NCBI GenBank assembly: GCA_020746105.1
Contig: JAJGST010000022.1
Location: forward strand, 973,223 to 1,037,222
Origin: Trogon surrucura
Lineage: Eukaryota; Chordata; Aves; Trogoniformes; Trogonidae
Length of the DNA stretch: 64,000 nucleotides
Direction of reading: 5' to 3'
Position numbers and translations under genes: made by a program. Below the pieces are notes generated by a model that ran no database searches, was not told the DNA's origin, and was given only the letters and a program-made list of their open reading frames with translations. This document shows, one piece after another, positions 1 to 9,941 of the stretch. Position 1 is the first letter of the stretch; the number at the start of each line of letters is the position of its first letter.

Positions 1-65
1 AAAGGGGATCTAGTCTGATATTAATTCATTTAAATTTCACTTGGTCTTCACAGTTAAAATTTATA

Positions 66-152
66 TTCACAGAATCACAGAATTGTCAGAGCTGGAAGGG
101 ACCTCTAGAGACTGTCTAGTCCAATCCCCCTGCTAAAGCAGGTTTGATTTTG
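66..152 (-). repeat. CR1 LINE 3' tail, short fragment
   Basis: Read on the minus strand this is the last ~85 bases of a CR1 3' UTR: the CCCCCTGC and TCTAGTCCAA blocks, a GGAAGGGACCTCTAGAG block, and degenerate terminal octamers (ATTCTGTG). No coding part is left, so it is a strongly 5'-truncated copy. Confidence 0.85.
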
Positions 153-476
153 CATTTAGATGTTTAAACAGTATATACCGCAATTCAAGATGTAAAGTTA
201 TCCTGGAAAACAAATTTTAGTCCCATCTTTGATGGAATAAAAAACCAAAATAATAATTCAAACCACATATATTCTTTAAATATGATTCCAGCAAGATGTT
301 GTGTCACGGAATTACATGGAATATTTTTACAGATGCACTAGTAAGGAGATTTTGTCTAGGAAAAAAATGGAATTTGTAGAAAAGATTGAAATATATGAAG
401 AATTTACTTGCTTGTCAAAACACAGTTGGGCCTGTAAATAAAAAGGGCTCAAAAATAAGTCAACAGAGATCCAGAG
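153..476. other. AT-rich intronic sequence, nothing recognised
   Basis: No repeat, exon or long frame recognised. Composition matches the other non-repetitive stretches of this presumed GNAQ intron. Confidence 0.5.
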
Positions 477-702
477 AGCAATTGTTTTTTTGCATAATTT
501 GTATTTCTTGGGGTTTATTTTCCTCTCTCTTTATTGTGTTTTGTGTTTTTCTTACATTTTCTTTTTAATTATTAAACTGTCTTTATCTCAACCTACGAGT
601 TTTCTCACTTTTACCCTTCTGATTCTCCCCCTCATCCCACTGGGAGGGAGTAAACAAGTGGCTATGTAGTGCTTAGTTGCCAGCCAGGGTTAAACCACAA
701 CA
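477..702 (+). mobile_element. 3' part of an avian endogenous retrovirus LTR
   Basis: The segment runs from GAGCAATTGT through a T-rich stretch with a TTATTAAACTG block and a CTTTATCTCAACC block to the terminal GGTTAAACCACAACA at 688-702. The same order of blocks appears in the complete LTR at 14095-14588 on the other strand. The U3 half is missing, so this is a truncated solo LTR. The family resembles avian ERVL/ERVK-type LTRs; the subfamily cannot be named from sequence alone. Confidence 0.75.
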
Positions 703-1794
703 CTAAATTATAATATTATGATTAAATATAAAGGCATATATAAGGTGTGTGTATAATTATAATATATTTATATATATATTTATTTATACTTTATATAAAC
801 CATGTCACTAAAGTGGAGCATTATAATTATGATTGATAAGGTCTCTGGCAAAGGACATGTATGGTGCTCTGACAGTTATATCTAAGCTTCAATCAGTTTT
901 TGCTGCCATTAACAGCTGAATTTTAATTAATTGATCTATTCATCTTACTGCATATTTTAAATAATTGCACTAAGGGAACAATAAGGAACAGCATGTATAG
1001 AGGTGGCTTGCTTTAATTACTTCCCCCCCCCCCTTCAAAGAAAGGCAGATATCCTAACGGTAAGAACTCCCAGAACTACACATAATTTTCTGTTTTAATG
1101 GAACCAAACCTGAAGTAACTTGGAATTACTGTATAATCATTAGAATAATAATGCATTACAAAACAGATTATCCAATGCATTTGGAGAAATCTAAAATATA
1201 GGCAGAAAGAAAAAAATGGTAAGGTGTTTCCTTACTTCAGAAAGCAAAACTGCAAGTGGAAAAAAAATTTACAGAAATGTGTTTTCAAACCACTACATAT
1301 TCTTTATACATGGTAAGCAAGGACACATTTACTCAGAGGGAAACTAAAGACTACCATTAGTTTTGCACTCCTGCATAACTGATCAACATAGTTTGAAGAA
1401 TTTTACATAGGGAATGCAAGTAAAATGAGAAATATAAACAACATAAGGAAATTGTTCCTGTTGTCCTAGACTGTATAAAATATTATGGAGAAGTTCCATT
1501 TAAAAAATCCCATTCAAGAAGCTAAAATCTTCTGCTTCCCTGCAACCCAGTAAATAGAGTGCTCCCAATGAAATTTCTGGTTTCCAGCTTGATAATCAGC
1601 AATATTATCAGAAGAGAACAATAATTTTCAGAGAACAAGCTGTATCAAATGTTTTGAGTTTGGATGTTCTTTCATTCATGTTGAGCCTGGACCTTATGTC
1701 AATAATCTTTAAGAACGAGGACTCTTTCAAGAAAAGTGAAAGCAAGGACAGAAAAAAAAATGCAGAAAGGAGATGGCACGAAAAGAGATGCTTA
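703..1794. other. AT-rich intronic sequence, nothing recognised
   Basis: About 1.1 kb of AT-rich sequence with short A/T runs and a C homopolymer near 1022-1032. I see no element ends, splice-flanked frame or RNA gene. Confidence 0.5.
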
Positions 1795-2462
1795 AGATTC
1801 TGGAGTGCAGAAAGGTGCCTGTCTGACCTCAGTGCCGGGGAAGGTTATGGAGCAGATCATCTTGTGTGCCCCTATGTTCATTATGTTGATTGGCTCTTGC
1901 ACACTGGTGAAGGACCCTGATTTGGGGACAACACTATCACATAGCACGTACAGGACAACCAGGTGATCACGCCCAGTCAGCACAGGTTTATGAAAGGCAG
2001 ATCCTGCCTGACTAACCCAATCTCCATCTATGACCAGGTGACTCACCTAGTGGATGAGGGAAAGGCTGTGGACATTTTCTACCTGGACTTTAGTAAAGCC
2101 TTTGACACCACTTCCCACAGCATTCTCCTTCAGAAACTGGCTACTCATGGCTTGAACAGGTGTACTCTTTGCTGGGCAAAAAACTGGCTGGATGGCTGGG
2201 TCCAAAGAGTGGTGGTGACTGGAGTTAAATCCAGTTGGCAGCTGGTCACAAGTGGTGTTCCCCATGGCTCAGTACTGGAGCCAGTTCTGTTTAATATCTT
2301 TATCAGTGATCTAGATGAAAGAATCAAGTGCACCCTCAGTAAGTTTTCAGATGACACCAAGTTGGGCAGGAGTGTTGAACTGTTTGAGAGAAAGAAGGCT
2401 CTACAGAGGGACCTGGACAGGCAGGATCAATGGGACAAGGTCAATTTTATGAGGTTGTCCTG
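1795..2462 (+). pseudogene. CR1 reverse transcriptase fragment, decayed
   Basis: Frames at about 1800-1900 and 1963-2462 encode the fingers/palm part of a CR1 reverse transcriptase: the PGKVMEQ block, the [13 protein letters not shown] block, motif A ([10 protein letters not shown]), the [11 protein letters not shown] block and the catalytic FSDDTKLG box, where other copies here have FADD. The sequence stops just after [11 protein letters not shown] and lacks ORF1, the endonuclease and the C terminus. A frame break lies near 1900-1960. It belongs to the same subfamily as the split plus-strand element at 4020-4436/9942-11644. CR1 ORF2 normally carries endonuclease and RT for target-primed insertion; this remnant cannot act. 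Confidence 0.85.
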
Positions 2463-3146
2463 ATCTGAGAATACCAATATAAAAGTTTTTCTGGGGATGC
2501 TCGGAACACGAGGCAATTACAGTGGGGGGGGGGGGCAGCTGTGCCTATGGGGAGAAGAGGATGGTTCAGGTGACTCAAATAGACCAATCAAGGCATTCCT
2601 TCCCATGTGCTCAGTATAAAAGGGCCCCTAAGAAAAGCACTTGGGCTTTACTGCCTGCTGTGTTGGAAGAATTGCTGCTGGTTGTCATTTCTCTCTGTAC
2701 TGCTGGTGTTCTTGCCTCCTGGTTTTGTGCTGCAGAGCAGTGCTGTTTGTCAGGACAATCTGCCTTCCCTTGCCTCCCCAAGTGAGAGTGAAGCAGCTAT
2801 TCCAAGCCTTCCCTTTCTTTTTTTTGTGGATGGTCATCAGGACTATGAGCTCAGGTGCCTCCGTCTGCTGCCAAGTCTAGTCTGGGACTTTTCTGATTGG
2901 GGCCTAGTGGCCACCTGGAAGACGTGAATTCCATATTAATGTATTGTGTTGTATCTTTGCATATATTTACATACTTGTATATAGTGCAACATTCCTATGT
3001 AGCATAATCTAGGCGTTCCTGCTCTGGCAGGGGGATTGGACTTGATGATCTTTCGAGGTGCCTTCCAATCCCTAACATCCTGTGATCCTGTGATCTTCAC
3101 TGTTATTGTTAGCATTATTTTCTTTTTTATTAAACTGATCTAAGTT
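2463..3146 (+). mobile_element. Probable solo LTR, interrupted by a CR1 tail
   Basis: A TATA-type block (AGTATAAAAGGGCCCC, about 2614-2629) is followed by a long pyrimidine-rich stretch. After a 100-bp CR1 tail inserted at 2994-3095, a TTCACTGTTATTGTTA...ATTAAACTG block follows at 3097-3143; the same block occurs in the LTR at 52526-52972. This promoter-then-polyadenylation order is what an LTR shows. The exact 5' end is not certain and no target duplication was identified. The open frames here (for example 2607-2927) have no recognisable product. Confidence 0.5.
2994..3095 (+). repeat. CR1 3' tail of about 100 bp inserted in an LTR
   Basis: Only the last ~100 bases of a CR1 3' UTR are present (TAGCATAATCTAGGCGTTCC, then TGATGATCTTTCGAGGT, then CATCCTGTGATCCTGTGAT). 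The same block ends the young CR1s at 4437, 6954 and 37504. This is an extreme 5' truncation, which is common when CR1 reverse transcription aborts early. Confidence 0.85.
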
Positions 3147-3534
3147 TAAGGAGCAGCTGAGGGAACTGAGGTTCTTTAGCCTCAAGAAAAGGAGGATGAG
3201 AAGAGACCTTATTGCTCTCTACAACTACCTGAAAGGAGGTTCTAGTGAGGTGTCAGTTTCTTCTCCCAAGTAACAAGCAACAAAACGAGGAAACAACCTG
3301 AAGTTGCAGCAGAGGAGTTTTAGACTGGATATTAGGAAAAATTTCCTCTCCAGAAGGGTCGTTAATCACTGGAACAGGCTGCCCAGGAAGTGGTGGAGTC
3401 ACTATCCCTGGAGGTATTTAAAAGGCTTGTAAATGTGTTTAGGGATATGGTTTAATAGTGAACCTGCCATTGCCAGGATAATGGTTGGACTCTGTTAAAA
3501 GTCTTTTCCAACCTAAATGATTCTATGATATTAG
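3147..3534 (+). repeat. CR1 3' end: RT C terminus and 3' UTR
   Basis: Encodes the CR1 C-terminal region in broken frames ([38 protein letters not shown]) and ends with the 3' UTR and an ATGATTCTATGAT terminus. It lies directly downstream of the LTR at 2463-3146. It may be the far end of the element at 1795-2462 after a deletion of roughly 140 codons, or a separate truncated insertion; the sequence does not decide this. Confidence 0.8.
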
Positions 3535-4019
3535 GTGCATTTCCATTTGAATTCTTTTGAGATTCATCTGCAGTTAATGAAGGTTGTTGCATGTCCATCT
3601 CCTGCAATGTATTTGCAAATAATTCAAAATAGATTTGCTAGTCAGAGTAAGGGAACAAATCAGATAGGGTGCAGAAGAGAATTTAAAAAAGATCCAAACA
3701 AAGACAGTAATTTCAGAATAATTAAGACTGAAAAACTTTTCACTAGGTTCACCAAAACACATGAAAAGTCACATGAAATTTCCTCTTCCCCAATTGTAAT
3801 CTGACAGATGATTCTTTGGGAGGTAATGAAGTTTTCAGAAGAAATTTTGTAGTTGTATCTACATGTCTCTTCTTCTAAACAGTCTGTAAAAAATCACTAG
3901 AACTTACAGCTAGTGACTAGGTTTTTGTTTTCCATGTCCAAAAATGGACTCAAGCTACATTATGTAATCAGAATATAAGAGTTATTTTGTAAAATGGGGG
4001 GGAAAATCAACCAAAATTT
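3535..4019. other. Intronic sequence, nothing recognised
   Basis: AT-rich and without repeat hallmarks. The frame at 3535-3804 has no recognisable domain and I regard it as chance. Confidence 0.45.
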
Positions 4020-4436
4020 CTTAAGCCTTCTTTCTGTAACATGCGAGAAAACTGAGGGGTTTGGGAGTCCAGGAAGGTTGGACGCTCGTGAAGAAAGAGG
4101 TCTTGAAGGCGCAAGAGCAGGTCATCCCCGTTAGCCGTAAATCCAGCTGGAGGCATAGATGACCTGCCTGGTTTAACAGGGATCTTAGGCTGGCACTCAG
4201 GGAGAAAAAGAGGGTTTATGGCCTTTGGAAAAAAGGGCAGGCAACTCACGACGACTACAAAAATGTTGTGAGGCTATGTAGGAAAAAAATTAGACGCTCC
4301 AAAGCCCAGCTTGAAGTTCATCTGGCCTCTATGGGTAAGGATAATAAGAAAAGTTTCTATAAATATATTAACAACAACAGAAAGGTCAAGGAGAGCCTCC
4401 ATCCCCTGTTAGATGCAGGTGGATGACTAGTGACAT
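4020..4436 (+). pseudogene. CR1 ORF2 linker region, first half of a split element
   Basis: The plus strand encodes the region between endonuclease and RT: LRLALREKKRVYGLWKKGQA, then SKAQLEVHL, then [11 protein letters not shown], with a TGA where other copies read a sense codon before PAWFNRDL. It stops at the LLDAGG/MTSD position. The matching continuation ([12 protein letters not shown]) is found 5.5 kb away at 9942, so three younger CR1s were inserted into this older copy. It belongs to the 1795-2462 subfamily. Confidence 0.8.
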
Positions 4437-6574
4437 AGAATCATAGAATCATAGAATGTTAGGGATTGGAAGGGACCTCGAAAGATCATCAAGTCCAATC
4501 CCCCTGCCAGAGCAGGAACGCCTAGATTATGCTACACAGGAACGTGTCCAGGCAGGTCTTGAATGTCTCCAGAGAAGGAGACTCCACAACCTCTCTGGGC
4601 AGCCTGTTCCAGGGCTCCGTCACCCTCACTGAGAAGAAGTTTCTTCTCGAGTTTAAGTGGAACCTCTTATGTTCCAGTTTCAGCCCATTACCCCTTGTCC
4701 TATCAGTGGTTGTCACCGAGAAGAGCCTGGCTCCATCCTTGTGACACTCCCCCTTGATATATTTGTAAACATTAATGAGGTCACCCCTCAGCCTCCTCTT
4801 CTCCAAACTAAAGAGCCCCAGCTCCCTCAGCCTTTCCTCATAAGGGAGATGCTCCACTCCCTTAATCATCCTAGTTGCCCTGTGCTGGACTCTCTCCAGC
4901 ACTTCCCTGTCTTTCTTGAACTGAGGGGCCCAGAACTGGACACAGTATTCCAGATGGGGTCTCACCAGGGCAGAGTAGAGGGGAAGGAGAACCTCTCTCG
5001 ACCTACTAACCACCCCCCTTCTAATACACCCCAGGATGCCATTGGCCTTCCTGGCCACAAGGGCACACTGCTGGCTCATGGTCATCCTGCTGTCCACCAA
5101 GACTCCCAGGTCCCTTTCCCCTACACTACTCTCTAATAAGTCATTCCCCAACTTATACTGGAACCCGAGGTTGTTCCTACCCAGATGCAAGACCCTACAT
5201 TTACCCTTGTTATATTTCATTAAATTTTTCCCCGCCCAACCCTCCAGCCTGTCCAGGTCTCGCTGGATGGCAGCACAGCCTTCTGGCGTGTCAGCCACTC
5301 CTCCCAGCTTGGTGTCATCAGCAAACTTGCTGACAGTACTCTCTAGTCCCTCATCCAAGTCATCGATGAATATATTGAATAATACTGGTCCCAGTACCGA
5401 CCCTTGAGGCACTCCACTGGATACAGGTCTCCAACCAGACTCCGCCCCATTGACCACAACTCTTTGTCTTCTTCCCCTTAGCCAGTTCGCAGTCCACCTC
5501 ACTACCTGAGAGTCTAGACCACACTTCCTCAGTTTAGCAGCAAGGATGCTGTGGGAGACTGTGTCAAATGCTTTACTGAAGTCAAGGTAGACCACATCCA
5601 CCGCTCTGCCATCATCTATCCACCTTGTTATATCCTCGTAAAAGGCTATGAGGTTAGTCAAGCACGACTTCCCTTTGGTGAAGCCATGTTGACTGTCTCT
5701 AATGACCCTCTTATCCCTGATATGCCTTGAGATGGCACCAAGGATAAGTCGTTCCATCACTTTCCCAGGGATGGTGGTGAGGCTGACCGGTCTATAGTTA
5801 CCCGGGTCCTCCTTCTTGCCCTTTCTGAAGACTGGAGTGACATTTGCTTTCCTCCAGTCCTCAGGCACCTCTCCCGTCTCCCAAGACTTGGCAAAGATGA
5901 TGGAGAGTGGTCTAGCAATGACATCAGCCAGCTCCCTCAGCACCCGTGGATGCATCCCGTCTGGACCCATGGATTTATGGATATCCAGATTGCTTAATTG
6001 GTCCCTAACCCAGTCCTCATCGACTAAAGCAAACTCCTCCACTGCCCTGACTTCCTCTGGGGCCTCAGGGGAACGGGGCTCCTCAGCACAGCCTCCGGCA
6101 GAGTAGACAGAGGCAAAGAAGGCATTCAGTAACTCTGCCTTCTCTGTATCATGTGTCACCAAGGCACCCACCTCATTCATCAGTGGGCCTACATTGCCTC
6201 TGGTGGTAGTTTTATCTGCCACGTATTTGAAAAAGCTCTTCCTGTTGTCCTTGACCCCTCTCGCCAGGTTCAATTCTAGGGAGGCCTTTGCTTTCCTAGT
6301 TGCCTCCCTACATCCTCGGACAACAGCCTTATATTCTTCCCAAGTGGCCAGCCCTGCCTTCCAAGATCTGTAAATTCTCCTCTTGCCCTTGAGCTTACCC
6401 AGCAGATCCCTGTTTAGCCACGCAGGTCTCCTGGCTCCCTTCCTTGACTTCCTACGTGTCGGGATGCTCTGATCTTGAGCACGGTAGAAGCAGTCCCTGA
6501 ACGCTAACCAACTATCTCGGGCCCCTTTACGTTCAAACAGCCTTGCCCATGGGATTTTCTCTAGTAATTGCTTG
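4437..6574 (-). mobile_element. CR1 copy A, 5'-truncated, first of a three-element array
   Basis: The 3' end is at 4437 with three octamers (ATAGAATC on the plus strand) next to the split plus-strand CR1. The copy extends to 6574, where it stops in the codons for the QLLEKIPW block and meets the tail of copy C. Base by base it is nearly identical to copy B (6954-9094); differences are scattered single changes, for example TTTRGNVG against TNTRSNVG in the linker. It lacks ORF1 and most of the endonuclease. Confidence 0.9.
4522..6574 (-). pseudogene. CR1 ORF2, endonuclease C-terminal end plus complete RT (copy A)
   Basis: One unbroken minus-strand frame runs from the truncation point at 6574 to a stop at 4522; the first ATG-independent portion reads the linker ([21 protein letters not shown]). 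The RT domain is complete: [23 protein letters not shown], motif [25 protein letters not shown], catalytic FADDTKLGG, then the C-terminal [12 protein letters not shown] and [16 protein letters not shown] blocks. The reverse transcriptase half of a CR1 ORF2 is therefore open for ~680 codons. Without the endonuclease catalytic part it could not carry out normal target-primed insertion. Classed as a pseudogene because it is 5' truncated, not because of internal stops. Confidence 0.85.
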
Positions 6575-6953
6575 AATCACAGAATCACACAGAATGTTAA
6601 AGGTTGGAAGGGACCTTAAAGATCATCTAGTCCAACCCCCCTGCCAGAGCAGGATCACCTACACTAGAGCGCACAGGAACGTGTCCAGGCGGGTTTTGAA
6701 TGTCTCAAGAGAAGGAGATTCCACAACCTCCCTGGGCAGCCTGTTCCAGTGCTCAGTCACCCTCACAGTAAAAAAGTTTTTCCTCATATTTTTCTGGAAC
6801 CTCCTGTGTTCCAGCTTCCACTCATTGCCCCTTGTCCTGTCAGTGGACGCCGCTGAAAAGAGCCTGGATCCATCCTCCTGACATTCCCCCTTGACATATT
6901 TATAAACATTAATGAGGTCACCCCTCAGCCTCCTCTTCTCCAAGCTAAAGAAT
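6575..6953 (-). repeat. CR1 copy C, short 3' fragment of a second subfamily
   Basis: About 380 bases: 3' end at 6575 with ATCACAGAATCACACAGAATG-type octamers, 3' UTR (GGATCACCTACAC block) and the last ~95 codons ([39 protein letters not shown]). The RT C terminus and 3' UTR match the subfamily of the elements at 53931 and 14630 rather than copies A and B. It is wedged between A's truncated 5' end and B's 3' tail. Confidence 0.85.
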
Positions 6954-9941
6954 CATAGAATCATAGAATCATAGAATGTTAGGGATTGGAAGGGACCTCG
7001 AAAGATCATCAAGTCCAATCCCCCTGCCAGAGCAGGAATGCCTAGACTATGCCACACAGGAACGTGTCCAGGCAGGTCTTGAATGTCTCCAGAGAAGGAG
7101 ACTCCACAGCCTCTCTGGGCAGCCTGTTCCAGGGCTCCGTCACCCTCACTGAGAAGAAGTTTCTTCTCGAGTTTAAGCGGAACCTCTTATGTTCCAGTTT
7201 CAGCCCATTACCCCTTGTCCTATCAGTGGTTGTCACCGAGAAGAGCCTGGCTCCATCCTCCTGACACTCACCCTTGATATATTTGTAAACATTAATGAGG
7301 TCACCCCTCAATCTCCTCTTCTCCAAACTAAAGAGCCCCAGCTCCTTCAGTCTTTTCTCATAAGGGAGATGCTCCACTCCCTTAATCATCCTAGTTGCCC
7401 TGTGCTGGACTCTCTCCAGCACTTCCCTGTCTTTCTTGAACTGAGGGGCCCAGAACTGGACACAGTATTCCAGATGGGGTCTCACCAGGGCAGAGTAGAG
7501 GGGAAGGAGAACCTCTCTCGACCTACTAACCACCCCCCTTCTAATACACCCCAGGATGCCATTGGCCTTCCTGGCCACAAGGGCACAGTGCTGGCTCATG
7601 GTCATCCTGCTGTCCATCAAGACTCCCAGGTCCCTTTCCCCTACACTGCTCTCTAATAAGTCATTCCCCAACTTATACTGGAACCCGAGGTTGTTCCTAC
7701 CCAGATGCAAGACCCTACATTTACCCTTGTTATATTTCATTAAATTTTTCCCCGCCCAACCCTCCAGCCTGTCCAGGTCTCGCTGGATGGCAGCACAGCC
7801 TTCTGGCGTGTCAGCCACTCCTCCCAGCTTGGTGTCATCAGCAAACTTGCTGACAGTACTCTCTAGTCCCTCATCCAAGTCATCGATGAATATATTGAAT
7901 AATACTGGTCCCAGTACCGACCCTTGAGGCACTCCACTGGATACAGGTCTCCAACCAGACTCCGCCCCATTGACCACAACTCTTTGGCTTCTTCCCCTTA
8001 GCCAGTTCGCAGTCCACCTCACTACCTGAGAGTCTAGACCACACTTCCTCAGTTTAGCAGCAAGGATGCTGTGGGAGACTGTGTCAAATGCTTTACTGAA
8101 GTCAAGGTAGACCACATCCACCGCTCTGCCATCATCTATCCACCTTGTTATATCCTCGTAAAAGGCTATGAGGTTAGTCAAGCACGACTTCCCTTTGGTG
8201 AAGCCATGTTGACTGTCTCTAATGACCCTCTTATCCCTGATATGCCTTGAGATGGCACCAAGGATAAGTCGTTCCATCACTTTCCCAGGGATGGTGGTGA
8301 GGCTGACCGGTCTATAGTTACCCGGGTCCTCCTTCTTGCCCTTTCTGAAGACTGGAGTGACATTTGCTTTCCTCCAGTCCTCAGGCACCTCTCCCGTCTC
8401 CCAAGACTTGGCAAAGATGATGGAGAGTGGTCTAGCAATGACATCAGCCAGCTCCCTCAGCACCCGTGGATGCATCCCGTCTGGACCCATGGATTTATGG
8501 ATATCCAGATTGCTTAATTGGTCCCTAACCCAGTCCTCATCGACTAAAGCAAACTCCTCCACTGCCCTGACTTCCTCTGGGGCCTCAGGGGAACGGGGCT
8601 CCTCAGGACAGCCTCTGGCAGAGTAGACAGAGACAAAGAAGGCATTCAGTAACTCTGCCTTCTCTGTATCATCTGTCACCAAGCCACCCACCTCATTCAT
8701 CAGTGGGCCCACATTGCTTCTGGTGTTAGTTTTATCTGCCACGTATTTGAAAAAGCTCTTCCTGTTGTCCTTGACCCCTCTCGCCAGGTTCAATTCTAGG
8801 GAGGCCTTTGCTTTCCTAGTTGCCTCCCTACATCCTCGGACAACAGCCTTATATTCTTCCCAAGTGGCCAGCCCTGCCTTCCAAGATCTGTAAATTCTCC
8901 TCTTGCCCTTGAGCTTAGCCAGCAGATCCCTGTTTAGCCACGCAGGTCTCCTGGCTCCCTTCCTTGACTTCCTACGTGTCGGGATGCTCTGATCTTGAGC
9001 ACGGTAGAAGCAGTCCCTGAACGCTAACCAACTATCTTGGGCCCCTTTACCTTCAAACAGCCTTGCCCATGGGATTTTCTCTAGTAATTGCTTGAAAAAT
9101 CCAAAGTTTGCCTTGGCAAAGTCCAGGGTTGCAATTCTGCTTGCTATTTTGTTTCTGCTACATGAGATCCTGAACTCCACCATTTCATGGTCACTGCAGC
9201 CAAGGCAGCCCTCAACCTTTACTGCTTCAACCAGATCCTCCTTGTTAACGAGGGTGAGGTCCAGCAGTGCTCCTCTCCTAGTCGGCTCCTCCACCATTTG
9301 CATCAGAAAATTATCATCGATGCACTGGAGGAACCTCCTGGACTGTGGCTGGCTGGCTGAGTTGTCCTTCCAGCAAACATCAGGGAAGTTAAAATCCCCC
9401 ACAACAACCAGGGCCTGTGATTGTGAGACCGCTCTCAGCTGCCTGTAGAAGGCCTCATCAACTTCCTCACCCTGATCTGGTGGCCTGTAATAGACACCCA
9501 CAACAGTATCTCTCCTGCCAGCCTGCCCCTTAATTCTAACCCATACACTCTCAACTTGCTCCTCATCCATGCCTGGATGGTATTCAAGACATTGTAGTTG
9601 CTCTTTCACGTAAAGAGCGACTCCACCACCTCGCCTGGCTGGCCTGTCTTTCCTGAAAAGGACATAGCCACCCATGACCACATTCCAGTCATGTGAGCTG
9701 TCCCACCATGTCTCTGTAATTGCCACCAGATCATAATCTCCTGCCCAAACCCAGGTTTCTAGCTCCTCCTGCTTATTCCCCATGCTGCGTGCATTGGTGT
9801 ATAAGCATTTTAGGGAGCAAGCTGAGCACACTGATCTCACCCTAGGGGGATGGAAGGCCACCCGGTCCTCATAATTTCTAGAGCACTGCCCCGCTGCAAT
9901 CCCAGCTATAACCCCATCCCCCTTCATATCTAGTTTAAAGA
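6954..9941 (-). mobile_element. CR1 copy B, complete ORF2, ORF1 lost
   Basis: The 3' tail is at 6954 with three octamers. The element continues to 9941, where it ends in the last bases of ORF1 (CTTTAAACTAG just upstream of the ORF2 start); the junction with the older plus-strand CR1 shares a few bases (AAAGA). So the 5' truncation happens to fall right before ORF2. It is the same subfamily as the full-length element at 33149-37504. Confidence 0.92.
7042..9927 (-). CDS. CR1 ORF2 polyprotein, intact (endonuclease + reverse transcriptase)
   Basis: 961 codons from an ATG at 9927 to a stop at 7042 with no break. The N-terminal apurinic-type endonuclease (about residues 38-270) shows the [11 protein letters not shown] start, [22 protein letters not shown], the catalytic [10 protein letters not shown] block and the terminal [10 protein letters not shown] (SDH) motif. 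A linker (about 290-400) leads to the RT (about 480-760): [20 protein letters not shown] (motif A), [10 protein letters not shown] (motif B region), FADDTKLGG (catalytic box). The C-terminal region ends with [14 protein letters not shown]. Known role of the family: nick DNA and copy CR1 RNA from the nick. The ATG is the same start used in the copy at 34591, three bases after the ORF1 stop there. No ORF1 or 5' UTR promoter is attached, so expression would depend on a neighbouring promoter. Length is normal for CR1 ORF2. Confidence 0.93.
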   Translation of the reverse strand: MKGDGVIAGIAAGQCSRNYEDRVAFHPPRVRSVCSACSLKCLYTNARSMGNKQEELETWVWAGDYDLVAITETWWDSSHDWNVVMGGYVLFRKDRPARRGGGVALYVKEQLQCLEYHPGMDEEQVESVWVRIKGQAGRRDTVVGVYYRPPDQGEEVDEAFYRQLRAVSQSQALVVVGDFNFPDVCWKDNSASQPQSRRFLQCIDDNFLMQMVEEPTRRGALLDLTLVNKEDLVEAVKVEGCLGCSDHEMVEFRISCSRNKIASRIATLDFAKANFGFFKQLLEKIPWARLFEGKGAQDSWLAFRDCFYRAQDQSIPTRRKSRKGARRPAWLNRDLLAKLKGKRRIYRSWKAGLATWEEYKAVVRGCREATRKAKASLELNLARGVKDNRKSFFKYVADKTNTRSNVGPLMNEVGGLVTDDTEKAELLNAFFVSVYSARGCPEEPRSPEAPEEVRAVEEFALVDEDWVRDQLSNLDIHKSMGPDGMHPRVLRELADVIARPLSIIFAKSWETGEVPEDWRKANVTPVFRKGKKEDPGNYRPVSLTTIPGKVMERLILGAISRHIRDKRVIRDSQHGFTKGKSCLTNLIAFYEDITRWIDDGRAVDVVYLDFSKAFDTVSHSILAAKLRKCGLDSQVVRWTANWLRGRSQRVVVNGAESGWRPVSSGVPQGSVLGPVLFNIFIDDLDEGLESTVSKFADDTKLGGVADTPEGCAAIQRDLDRLEGWAGKNLMKYNKGKCRVLHLGRNNLGFQYKLGNDLLESSVGERDLGVLMDSRMTMSQHCALVARKANGILGCIRRGVVSRSREVLLPLYSALVRPHLEYCVQFWAPQFKKDREVLERVQHRATRMIKGVEHLPYEKRLKELGLFSLEKRRLRGDLINVYKYIKGECQEDGARLFSVTTTDRTRGNGLKLEHKRFRLNSRRNFFSVRVTEPWNRLPREAVESPSLETFKTCLDTFLCGIV

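Noticed and set aside
386..568. 60-codon frame near the window start
   Set aside because: Its second half overlaps an LTR fragment and the rest is AT-rich; chance frame.
4657..5407. Long plus-strand frames opposite copy A (and equal ones at 7189-7927, 36679-37276, 42021-42251)
   Set aside because: They recur in every CR1 copy as the antisense of the RT C terminus and have no domain of their own.
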